From positions 727,501-791,500 of the forward strand of contig NZ_JAQNDK010000006.1 in NCBI RefSeq assembly GCF_028368935.1: a DNA stretch of 64,000 nucleotides. Reading direction: 5' to 3'. Below the pieces are notes generated by a model. The model saw nothing but the letters and a program-made list of their open reading frames with translations, made no database searches and was not told the DNA's origin. The DNA is from Sorangium aterium. GTDB taxonomy: Bacteria; Myxococcota_A; Polyangia; Polyangiales; Polyangiaceae. The position numbers and the translations under genes are program-made. Positions 8,408 to 16,258 of this stretch are shown piece by piece; the stretch's first letter is position 1; every line of letters begins with the position of its first letter.

Positions 8408-10843
8408 GTGCTCGCCCGCAGGTCTCCGCTCTCCATCGCGCTGCTCGGCCTCGCCCTCGCGGCCGGTGAAGCGCGCGCCGACGTCCCGGCCCCGGCGGTG
8501 GCGCGCCTGCTCAGCTCGCGCCTGGGTCGGCACCCGTTCGCCGATCCGCGCGGGCGCATCCCGGTGATGGTGCCGCTGCCCGCCGGCGCCGACGCACGAG
8601 CGCTCGGGCTGCTCCCGGTCGCGCCGGGCCTCGGGACCATCCGGCTCGCGCCCGGCGACGTCGGCGCCTTCTCCGCCGCGCACCCGCAGCTCAGGCTGCT
8701 CACAGGACCGCCGCGGCAGCCCCTGCTGGATCGGTCCAAGGGGTGGATCCGCGTCGAGCCGTACAGGAAGGTCACCGGCGCGGACGGCAAGGGGGTGGTC
8801 GTCGGCGTCGTCGACACCGGACTCGACGTGACCCACCCGGATTTTCGAGACAAGGACGGCAAGACACGGATCCGATGGATGCTGCAGGCCGGAAGCCCGA
8901 AGGGGCTGCACGCGGCGCTCGAGCACACGTACGGGTGCGATGATCCGGACCAGTCGGCGTGCGCGATCTTCTCCGACGCCGACATCGACGCGATGCTCGC
9001 GAAGAGCATGCCCGGCATTCTCCGCGATATCGCGGGGCACGGCACGCACGTGGCCTCCATCGCTGCAGGCAACGGCGGGCCGATGGTCTCGGAGCGGCCG
9101 CGGTATGTCGGCGTGGCGCCCTCCGCGACGCTGATCATCGCCGCGCCTGCGCGGCCGGGCGAGGGCTTCGACGATCCGGACATCCTCAAGGCGGTGCAGT
9201 TCATCTTCGACCGCGCCGAGGAGCTGAACATGCCGGCGGTCGTCAACCTGAGCGTCGGGAGCGATTTCGGGCCCCACGACGGGACGAGCCCGCTCGAGGC
9301 GGGGCTCGCAGCGATGGTCGGCAGCGCTCATCCGGGGCGGGCGATCGTCGTCGCCGCCGGCAACAGCGGCGCGCTGTACGAGATCGACGGCGAAGGATCG
9401 CTCGGGATCCACACCGAGGCCCACGTGTCGGCGCACGCCGAGACGCGCGTGCCTATCCGCACGCCGAGCGCGGAGCGCGGCGAAGGATACGTCTGGATCA
9501 CCTTCCGGCCCGGGGACGAGGTGTCGGTCGGCCTCGAGGGGCCAGGCGGCGAGGCGTGGATCGGCCTGGTCGAGCCCGGAGACGACGCCGGTTACACCGG
9601 CGACGACGGCGAGACGACCGGCGCCGTCATCAACCGGGTCGCGAACGGGAAGTCGCCCATCACCTCAGCGACGAACAGCGCCGTCGTGGCCTTCAGCGGG
9701 GCGTGGAAGGCGGGCGAGTTCGCGATCCGCCTGCGAGGCCAAGGGGACGCGCAGCTCTGGGTGACGGGGCTCGGCGACGTCTCGCCGTCGCACGATCTCG
9801 GGCTCCTGTTCCCGCGCGCCATGAAGCAAGGGACGATCAACGTGCCCGCGAGCCACCCTGGGCTGCTCGCCGTGGGATGCACCATCAACCGCGTCCGCTG
9901 GCAGCCGCTGGGGAGCTCCACGAGCGTGCGCCTCACGAGCCTCGACGGCGTGGACATCGAAGAGGACAGCGCCTGCTACTTCAGCGCGGCTGGTCCCACG
10001 CCGTTCGGCGTGGCCAAGCCGGAGATCAGCGCGCCCGGCGGCCTGGTCGCGGCCGCCATGGCCAGCGGCGTCGACCCGCGCACCCATCCCGGAGGGCTGT
10101 TCGATACGCCCGGGTGCCCCGGCGACGAGCCTTGCTTCGTCGTCGATGATTACCACGCGATCGCGTCAGGGTCGTCCATGGCGGCGCCGCAGGTCGCAGG
10201 GGCGATCGCGCTCCTCTTCCAGGTCAACCCGAACCTGACCCAGGCGGAGGTCACGGAGGCGCTCCAGGCGGGCGCGCGGTATCCGAGGGGCGCCGTGCCG
10301 CTCGACGCGCAGCTCGGTCCCGGCGTGCTCGATCTCGAAGGCGCGCGCCTCGCGCTCGAGGCCGCCGAGACGGGCGGCAACGAGCCGGCGCTCGACAAGA
10401 GCTGGTACGTCCTGTCGAGCACCTACGCGAGGCCCGACCCGTCGTGGCCGGTCTGGGGGACGATAGAGCTGCGGCGCCCTGACGGAGCCCCGGTGAGGGG
10501 CGTCGATGGGAAGCTCACGGTCGCCGTCCGCGGCGGGGCGATGCACACGCCGCTCCGGGAGGTGCGCCGCGGGCTGTGGCAGTTCGCGGTTGCCGCGCCG
10601 CGCGGCTCGGGCGGGGAGACGCTGGCCATCGACGTCCTCTACGGCGGCGCCTCGCTCGGCGCGCGCGAGCTCCCGGTCGGGAGCGACGTCTGGATGGCGA
10701 ACGGAGAGCTCGAGGCGACCAGCGGCGCGTGCACCTGGGCCGCGGTTGGCCCGGACCGCACGCCGCCGTCGAGCCGCGCCGCCTGGGGCCTCGCGAGCGC
10801 CCTCGTGGCGGCGTCGGCGGCGCGCCGGCGGCGCCGCGGCTGA
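8408..10843 (+). CDS. S8 subtilisin-like serine peptidase with C-terminal sorting-like tail
   Basis: 811 aa secreted protease. GTG start at 8408 leads into a signal peptide (res. ~5-25, ending ARA-D). Catalytic triad: Asp136 in 'VVDTGLDVTHPDF', His211 in 'GHGTHVAS', Ser590 in 'GSSMAAPQVAGA'. Between His and Ser there is a ~200-residue insertion with a beta-sandwich/PPC-like look (res. ~340-460). The C terminus has a single Cys followed by a Pro/Ser stretch, a hydrophobic segment (WGLASALVAASAA) and five Arg at the end; this Cys-TM-Arg layout resembles the MYXO-CTERM surface-sorting signal of myxobacteria, although the usual GC pair is not perfect. Monocistronic as far as visible. Confidence 0.92.
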   Translation: MLARRSPLSIALLGLALAAGEARADVPAPAVARLLSSRLGRHPFADPRGRIPVMVPLPAGADARALGLLPVAPGLGTIRLAPGDVGAFSAAHPQLRLLTGPPRQPLLDRSKGWIRVEPYRKVTGADGKGVVVGVVDTGLDVTHPDFRDKDGKTRIRWMLQAGSPKGLHAALEHTYGCDDPDQSACAIFSDADIDAMLAKSMPGILRDIAGHGTHVASIAAGNGGPMVSERPRYVGVAPSATLIIAAPARPGEGFDDPDILKAVQFIFDRAEELNMPAVVNLSVGSDFGPHDGTSPLEAGLAAMVGSAHPGRAIVVAAGNSGALYEIDGEGSLGIHTEAHVSAHAETRVPIRTPSAERGEGYVWITFRPGDEVSVGLEGPGGEAWIGLVEPGDDAGYTGDDGETTGAVINRVANGKSPITSATNSAVVAFSGAWKAGEFAIRLRGQGDAQLWVTGLGDVSPSHDLGLLFPRAMKQGTINVPASHPGLLAVGCTINRVRWQPLGSSTSVRLTSLDGVDIEEDSACYFSAAGPTPFGVAKPEISAPGGLVAAAMASGVDPRTHPGGLFDTPGCPGDEPCFVVDDYHAIASGSSMAAPQVAGAIALLFQVNPNLTQAEVTEALQAGARYPRGAVPLDAQLGPGVLDLEGARLALEAAETGGNEPALDKSWYVLSSTYARPDPSWPVWGTIELRRPDGAPVRGVDGKLTVAVRGGAMHTPLREVRRGLWQFAVAAPRGSGGETLAIDVLYGGASLGARELPVGSDVWMANGELEATSGACTWAAVGPDRTPPSSRAAWGLASALVAASAARRRRRG

Positions 10844-10944
10844 GCACCCCCCGCGGCCCGTGCGCCCTCGCGTCGCGCGGCTGCCGTCCGACGCCGTCCG
10901 TGTCACGGTGGCCGAGCGGCGGGGCGGGGTAGAGCACGACGGCG

Positions 10945-12228
10945 ATGGAGCATGGACGCATGGAGAAACGGGTGAGCCTGGATCGACCTCCCGCGGCAGA
11001 GGCGGACGCGGGACACGCGCGCGCGCCCCGGCCGCTGCGGTTCGCGGCGCGCACCGGCTGGGATCTCTCGGGCAACAGCCTCGCGTCCGTGCTCGCAGAG
11101 GCGCGCGGGGCGGGGCGCGCGCTCGTCGATTTCACCGAGTCGAACCCGACGCGCTGCGGGATCGTCGAGACGGCTCACCTCATCGCGCCGCTCGGCGAGC
11201 CGCGCGGCGCGCGGTATTCGCCGCTGCCGCTCGGCGATCCGGCGGCGCGCGCCGCGGTGTCGCGCTACTACCGGGAGCGCGGGCTCGACGTGAATCCGTC
11301 GAGCGTCGTGCTGACGGCCAGCACCAGCGAAGCGTACGGCTGGCTGCTCAAGCTGCTCGCCGAGCGCGGCGACGACGTGCTCGTCCCCGTGCCGTCCTAC
11401 CCGCTGCTCGAGTACCTGGCCTGCCTCGAGGACGTCGCGCTCACGCCCTACCCGCTCCTCAGGGAGGAAGGATGGCGAATCGACCTCGGCGCGCTCGAGC
11501 GCGCGGCCGGCGAGCGGACGCGGGCGGTGGTGCTCGTCCATCCGAACAACCCGACCGGCTCCTTCGTGCGCCGCGACGACGCTGCCGCGCTCGAGGCGTG
11601 GGCCGGGGAGCGCGGGCTCGCGCTGATCGTCGACGAGGTCTTCGGGGACTACGCCCACGGAGACCTCGCCCCGGACCGCCTGCCGAGCTTCGCCGGCTCG
11701 CGGCAGGCGCTGACCTTCGTGCTGAGCGGGCTCTCCAAGGTGATGGCGCTGCCGCAGCTCAAGCTCGGCTGGATCGCGGTCTCGGGGCCGCCGGAGCTCG
11801 CCGCCGCGGCGCTGGAGCGGCTGGAGGTCATCGCTGACACCTACCTCTCGGTCGGCACCCCGGTGCAGCTCGCGCTGCCGGAGATCCTCGCCTCGCGGGC
11901 GCCCGTCCAGCGCGCGATCCTGTCGCGCGTGCAGGCCAACCTGGCCGCGCTCGACGCGGCGATCGAAGCGCACGCCGGGGGCGCGGTCCGGCGGCTCCCG
12001 ATCGACGGCGGCTGGTACGCGACGCTGGAGGTCCCGCGCGTGCACGACGAGGACGGCTGGGTCGAGCTCCTCGTGCGCGACGAGGGGATCATCGTCCACC
12101 CCGGCTACTTCTTCGACATGCCGCGCGACGGCTTCCTCGTGGTCGGCCTGCTGCTCGATCCGGACGTGTTCGCGGAAGCCGCGCTGCGGCTCGCGGGCCG
12201 GATCGCGCGCGCGATCAGCGGTGAATGA
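10945..12228 (+). CDS. PLP-dependent aminotransferase, class I/II
   Basis: 427 aa fold-type I aminotransferase. 'ASTSEAYGWLLKLLA' binds the cofactor phosphate, 'VHPNNPTGS' and 'LIVDEVFGDYAH' carry the conserved Asn and Asp/Tyr, and Lys265 in 'SGLSKVMALPQLKLGW' is the expected Schiff-base lysine. Resembles the aspartate/alanine aminotransferase-like group; amino-acid substrate not predictable. Starts at 10945 or 10960 are both possible; residues 1-35 are a poorly conserved extension. Its last 14 bp overlap the convergent L,D-transpeptidase gene. Confidence 0.9.
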   Translation: MEHGRMEKRVSLDRPPAAEADAGHARAPRPLRFAARTGWDLSGNSLASVLAEARGAGRALVDFTESNPTRCGIVETAHLIAPLGEPRGARYSPLPLGDPAARAAVSRYYRERGLDVNPSSVVLTASTSEAYGWLLKLLAERGDDVLVPVPSYPLLEYLACLEDVALTPYPLLREEGWRIDLGALERAAGERTRAVVLVHPNNPTGSFVRRDDAAALEAWAGERGLALIVDEVFGDYAHGDLAPDRLPSFAGSRQALTFVLSGLSKVMALPQLKLGWIAVSGPPELAAAALERLEVIADTYLSVGTPVQLALPEILASRAPVQRAILSRVQANLAALDAAIEAHAGGAVRRLPIDGGWYATLEVPRVHDEDGWVELLVRDEGIIVHPGYFFDMPRDGFLVVGLLLDPDVFAEAALRLAGRIARAISGE

Positions 12229-13930
12229 GGACCACCGTGGAGCGGCCGGCGTCGCGGGAGGCCCGCAGGCCGTGCCACCCCTCCGGCACCGGCGGGTCGG
12301 TCCAGGCGAACATCTGCTTCGCGTCGATGGGGGAGAGGTTGACGCAGCCGCCGCTCTTCGGCTCGCCCCAGGCGTCGTGCCAGTACGCGCCGTGCAGCGC
12401 GTGCGGTCCGCTGAAGTTCTGCACGAACTGCACCTCGGAGTGGACGATCTTGTCGTTCGTGCTCGACACCATCGTCGCCGTCACGAACTTCCCGTCGATG
12501 CGGAAGCGCCCGGTCGGCGTCGCCGCGGTCTCGATGGCGGGGATGCCCTGCCTCGGGACGCCGCCGCGCCCCGGTGAGATGAGCGTCGCGAAGACCGGGG
12601 TGAGCTCTTCGTAGGCGACGAACCAGCCGCCGAGCACGCTCACCTCGATCCACTTGCGCGGCGGCGACGACGGATCGGCCTCGCCCTCGAGCGGCGAGCT
12701 CTTCGCCGCCTCGATCACGACGGTGTCGTCCGCGCGCACGTAGACCCCCGGCTCTCGCGTCTCGAGGAACCGCTCGCCGTCCTCGGACTCGGCGCGACCG
12801 GTGAGCCCGATCGAGGCGAGCCGCGCGAACGACGCGCCGGTCGGCTCGAGGCGGCCGCCAGCGCCCCGCTGGTACTTCGGTCGATCGGTCTTGCGGAAGA
12901 ACGCGAGCGGGAGCGAACGCCCGTCCTTCAGCCAGACGCCCTGGAAGCTCGAGCGCGGGTAGGGCTTCAGGCGATCCTTCGGCATGTACGCCTGGTCCGA
13001 GGTCACCACCCAGGTCCGGTCCTGCGCGTCGAACGCGCGGGTGAACGCCACCGTCGAGCCGTTCACGATCCGGTCGCGCCCCTCGCGCACGAGGCCGCCG
13101 AAAGGAAACAGCGCCGGGGCGGCGACCCCCGCGGGCTTCAGGTCGACCCCCACGAGGGCCTCGTCGATCTCTCGAACGGCTTCCTCGCCAGCGCCCTCGG
13201 CGGCGCGCACCTTCGCGATGTTCGCGAGGTGCTCCTCGAGGTCCCACTCGGCGCGCCGCTGCTCCTTCGCGCTCGGGAGCTGCGGGTAGCGCGGCGCGCC
13301 GGTCGACTCCGCGTAGTCATAGGGCCACGGGGAGTCGACCCTGGGCGCGTGCGGCCGCAGCGCGACCACGACCGGGTCGTTCGGGTCGACCGCGGCGCTG
13401 GCGCCAGCGCAGACGTAGCCCCGCGGCTCGATGGCGTACCACGCGTCGCACCCCTCGCCCGGCGTCCGCGCGGCCTCGGCGCTGCCGCCGCGCAGCGCGA
13501 CGGAGCCGCCGAGCCCCAGGTAGCCGCTCCAGCCCCGCGTCGGGTAAGGGCCAGGGCTGATCCACGCAAACCGCGCCTTGGAGTAGATGCGCGCGCCCTC
13601 CGCCGCCGCGCTGGCCGGCGGTGTCGCTCCCGCCGCGCTGGCCGGCGGCGTCGTTCCCGCTGCGCTCGACGAGGGCGGCGCTTCGGCCTCCGCCTGGGTC
13701 GGGGCCGGCGCCTTCGTGACGTGCGCCGCCTCGACGACCGCGGCGCGCGGCGCGTCCGGTCCCGCGGACACGCGCGGCGCGTCCGCCTCGGGGGGCGTCC
13801 GCAGGGCGTCCGCCTCGAGCGAGGCAGGCGCCGCCTCGGCGGGGCTCTCTTCGGAGCAAGCCGCGGCGCCGCCCGACGCGATCGCGCACGTCAGGGCCGC
13901 GAGGAGCAAGGAAGGCGGTGAGCTAGCCAT
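12215..13930 (-). CDS. L,D-transpeptidase (YkuD) lipoprotein
   Basis: 571 aa. N-terminal lipoprotein-like signal (hydrophobic core res. 7-22, Cys25 in 'GAAAC') followed by an Ala/Pro/Thr-rich linker to about residue 110 that contains a short tandem 'PPASAAG' repeat. The C-terminal YkuD domain (about 430-560) has the catalytic His513 ('LHGAYW') and Cys529 in SGGCVNL; the usual SHGC His is Gly here. The enzyme would make 3-3 peptide cross-links or anchor proteins to meso-DAP in the periplasm. The middle 300 residues (including 'KPYPRSSFQGVWL') are a family-specific region of unknown role. Start ATG at 13930. Confidence 0.88.
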   Translation of the reverse strand: MASSPPSLLLAALTCAIASGGAAACSEESPAEAAPASLEADALRTPPEADAPRVSAGPDAPRAAVVEAAHVTKAPAPTQAEAEAPPSSSAAGTTPPASAAGATPPASAAAEGARIYSKARFAWISPGPYPTRGWSGYLGLGGSVALRGGSAEAARTPGEGCDAWYAIEPRGYVCAGASAAVDPNDPVVVALRPHAPRVDSPWPYDYAESTGAPRYPQLPSAKEQRRAEWDLEEHLANIAKVRAAEGAGEEAVREIDEALVGVDLKPAGVAAPALFPFGGLVREGRDRIVNGSTVAFTRAFDAQDRTWVVTSDQAYMPKDRLKPYPRSSFQGVWLKDGRSLPLAFFRKTDRPKYQRGAGGRLEPTGASFARLASIGLTGRAESEDGERFLETREPGVYVRADDTVVIEAAKSSPLEGEADPSSPPRKWIEVSVLGGWFVAYEELTPVFATLISPGRGGVPRQGIPAIETAATPTGRFRIDGKFVTATMVSSTNDKIVHSEVQFVQNFSGPHALHGAYWHDAWGEPKSGGCVNLSPIDAKQMFAWTDPPVPEGWHGLRASRDAGRSTVVLIHR

Positions 13931-14026
13931 GCAAGCGGGAGAGACTAGTTGCCGGAAGCGGCTGCGGACAAGCGAACGACACCTGCGCCGGCCGCGGCCG
14001 CCAGCGCAGGCGAGCCTCGCTCGCCG

Positions 14027-14314
14027 CTAAAGCCTGCCGAGCACGGCCACCACGAGCAGGATGACCCCGACGAGCGCCGCCGTGATCATCGCGAACTTCA
14101 TGAGGCGTGGCTTCAGCCACTTCCACAGGACGAGGCGAGCCACCTTCCACAAGAGCACCAGGATCTGCCGGAGGACCTTGCCCACGACGAGAGCGTAGCG
14201 CAGTCCCGCGGCACGCGCTGCCAGCAAGGGCGGTAGATTTCGCGCCCAATGAACGAGCCCTGCGACCGCCTCCGCGTCGGACAGGGCCGGTCGCAGCGCG
14301 AAGCGGGCCGCCAC
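14027..14314 (-). CDS. Small hydrophobic membrane protein
   Basis: Up to 95 aa (GTG at 14314); a GTG near 14188 (res. 43) would leave a 53-residue protein. The C-terminal half is an amphipathic Lys/Trp/Leu helix (VLLWKVARLVLWKWLKPRL) followed by one clear transmembrane helix (MITAALVGVILLVVAVLG). No family recognised. It is coding-like in codon bias and lies between two minus-strand genes, but it is short and unsupported by motifs. Confidence 0.4.
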   Translation of the reverse strand: MAARFALRPALSDAEAVAGLVHWARNLPPLLAARAAGLRYALVVGKVLRQILVLLWKVARLVLWKWLKPRLMKFAMITAALVGVILLVVAVLGRL

Positions 14315-14389
14315 CGGATACCTCCGCCAGCGGCCAGCCCGGCGTGCGGGCGGTCGCTGCGTTCGGTCCGCGGCGTCACGTCAGTCACG

Positions 14390-15124
14390 TCAATTGATGT
14401 CGACGCTCACCTTCGATGCATAGCTGCCAGGGGAGGGGAAGGTGATCTCGCGCAGCGCGCCGGCGACACACTCGGCCGCCTCCTCGCCCCGTTCGTCGTT
14501 GCTGGACACGCCCACGCTGAGCGGCTTGCCGTCGGTGTCGATGTAGAGCGTGGCCTTGAGCTGGCTGGCGCCTGCCTGGCTCCGGCACGTCGCGAGCGCC
14601 GGCTTCGCCTTCTTGTACGGCGTCCCGAGCTGGTCGGGCGTCCAGGGCACCGGCAGGCGCTCGTCGCTGCTCGGCTCGAAGGTGAAGCTGTTCTCCGCCA
14701 GGCCCTCTCCGCCGACCGGCTTCGGCCACCTCGTCGCCTTCAGGACGCTCAGCATGCACGCCTCGGTCTCGCGATCGCCCAGGTTCGAGTCCTTCACGAA
14801 CGCCCAGCGCGCCGTGCCCTCCTCGGTCACCCGGACCTTGAAGCGGATCTCGCCCCCGAGATAGGGGATCCGCTGGACGCCCTTCTGATAGCAGCGCGAG
14901 AGCCGAGGCGACACGCGCTCGAACGCCGCTTGCACCTTCTCCTCGTTCATGCCGCCGATCTCGGAACGCGAGTTCATCTTCGGGCTCGACGTCTCGACAG
15001 GTTCGGCGTCGACCATCACGGGCGCCACGGACGTGGGCGCGGCGCCGCCGCAGCCCAGCTGGGCCGCGAACGTCGAGAGAGCAACGACGGTGATCGTACA
15101 CCTGAGCAAGCGCGTGAATTTCAT
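14390..15124 (-). CDS. Lipoprotein with AgmX/PglI-type C-terminal domain, probably duplicated
   Basis: 244 aa. Lipoprotein signal with Cys25 (AAQLGCGG). After a short linker comes an AgmX/PglI C-terminal-like domain (res. ~60-130): 'RLSRCYQKG', a 'GEIRFKVRVTEEGTARWAFV' hairpin and 'EACMLSVLKATRWPKP', the pattern seen in many myxobacterial gliding and secretion-linked proteins. Residues ~165-240 repeat the same scheme (Cys, 'LKATLYIDTDGKPLSVGV', 'ECVAGALREITFPSPG'), so the protein seems to be two tandem domains. Probable periplasmic-facing lipoprotein; exact role unknown. Confidence 0.8.
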   Translation of the reverse strand: MKFTRLLRCTITVVALSTFAAQLGCGGAAPTSVAPVMVDAEPVETSSPKMNSRSEIGGMNEEKVQAAFERVSPRLSRCYQKGVQRIPYLGGEIRFKVRVTEEGTARWAFVKDSNLGDRETEACMLSVLKATRWPKPVGGEGLAENSFTFEPSSDERLPVPWTPDQLGTPYKKAKPALATCRSQAGASQLKATLYIDTDGKPLSVGVSSNDERGEEAAECVAGALREITFPSPGSYASKVSVDIN

Positions 15125-15210
15125 GATCGGACGAGGACTCTATACGAGCCGCGTCTTGGGCGAAAAGAGCGCGATGAGGGGAACGCGCGCTGCAGTGCGT
15201 GTGAGAGATT

Positions 15211-16044
15211 CTACGCCAGCGCGAACGCCGACGCGCCGCTCCGAACGCGCGCCCGCTCGGACAGGAGGCGCCCGCAACGCACACGGTAGAGGCGTAGCGG
15301 TGAAGGTCCGTCCACGAGCGCCTGAGCGCAGAAGATGCGAGGCGGCGCGCCTGAGCGCACCGGCGCGTCGTGGTCTCGGTGCGTATGGCCGTGGATCACG
15401 TGAAGGTGATCGTGCTCGTGGAGCAATGCCATGAGCTCAGCGCTGTTGATGAGGCCGTCCAGCCACTGCATCGCTCCGATCGGATGGCGGAGCGGCGGGT
15501 GGTGCTGGGCGAGCACGAGCGCGTCGCCCGAGCGGCGCGTCTCGGCGGCGAGCGAGGCGATCCACGAGAGTTCGCGGGCCGCGATCGCGCCCGCCGAGCG
15601 CGTCACCGGTTGCATCATGGCGGTCGAGACCGCGGCCAGGACGGCCCCGGGCAGCGCGATGGCCGTCCCTTGCCCGCTCGTCGCCGCGAAGGGGCGGAGG
15701 CAGCCCTCCAGCGCGCGCTCCCACGCGCCGTCGGTATACGCGTCGTGGTTGCCAGGCACCAACGTGACGCGGGCCGGGTCCCAACCGCTCTCGGCCAGCA
15801 CGGCCGCGAGCACCTCGAACTGGGCAGGAGTCCCGTCTTCCGTCAGGTCGCCGGTGAGCACCAGGTGGTCCGCCCCGGTCCGCCACGCCTCGACGAGCGC
15901 GGCCAGCGTGCGGCGCCGGCGTTGCGCTGCGTCGATCGGGCGGCCGAAGCTCAGGTAACGAAGCCGCCACCGCTCGGCGCCGCGGCGCCGGTCGTGATCC
16001 GCCTCGAGGAGATGGAAGTCCGTGAGGTGCGCGATCGTCGTCAT
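15211..16044 (-). CDS. Calcineurin-like metallophosphoesterase
   Basis: 277 aa from ATG at 16044, which places the first metal motif right at the N terminus. Dinuclear-metal signatures in order: D-x-H in 'HLTDFHLLE' (res. 9-11), GDLTEDG, GNHDAY, 'AQHHPP' and GHTHRD. This is the CpdA/Icc-like class of phosphodiesterases; substrate could be a cyclic nucleotide or another phosphoester and is not determinable here. No signal peptide, so cytoplasmic. Confidence 0.88.
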   Translation of the reverse strand: MTTIAHLTDFHLLEADHDRRRGAERWRLRYLSFGRPIDAAQRRRRTLAALVEAWRTGADHLVLTGDLTEDGTPAQFEVLAAVLAESGWDPARVTLVPGNHDAYTDGAWERALEGCLRPFAATSGQGTAIALPGAVLAAVSTAMMQPVTRSAGAIAARELSWIASLAAETRRSGDALVLAQHHPPLRHPIGAMQWLDGLINSAELMALLHEHDHLHVIHGHTHRDHDAPVRSGAPPRIFCAQALVDGPSPLRLYRVRCGRLLSERARVRSGASAFALA

Positions 16045-16258
16045 TGACGCGATCGTGAGCCCTGACCGACGTCGTTCTCGCGACATCGACGCAAGCTCTC
16101 GGCGACGCAAACCGTCGCTGCGCGAGGCGCCTCGACGCGCGCCTCGCGATCTCAACACGACATCCGCGAGCGCGTCGCGCGCGTGTCGCCGCGACGGGCG
16201 CGACGTCTGTCCGGGCCGGGCGGCGCCGCTCCCGCGCCGCTCGACGAGCGATCGTCAT

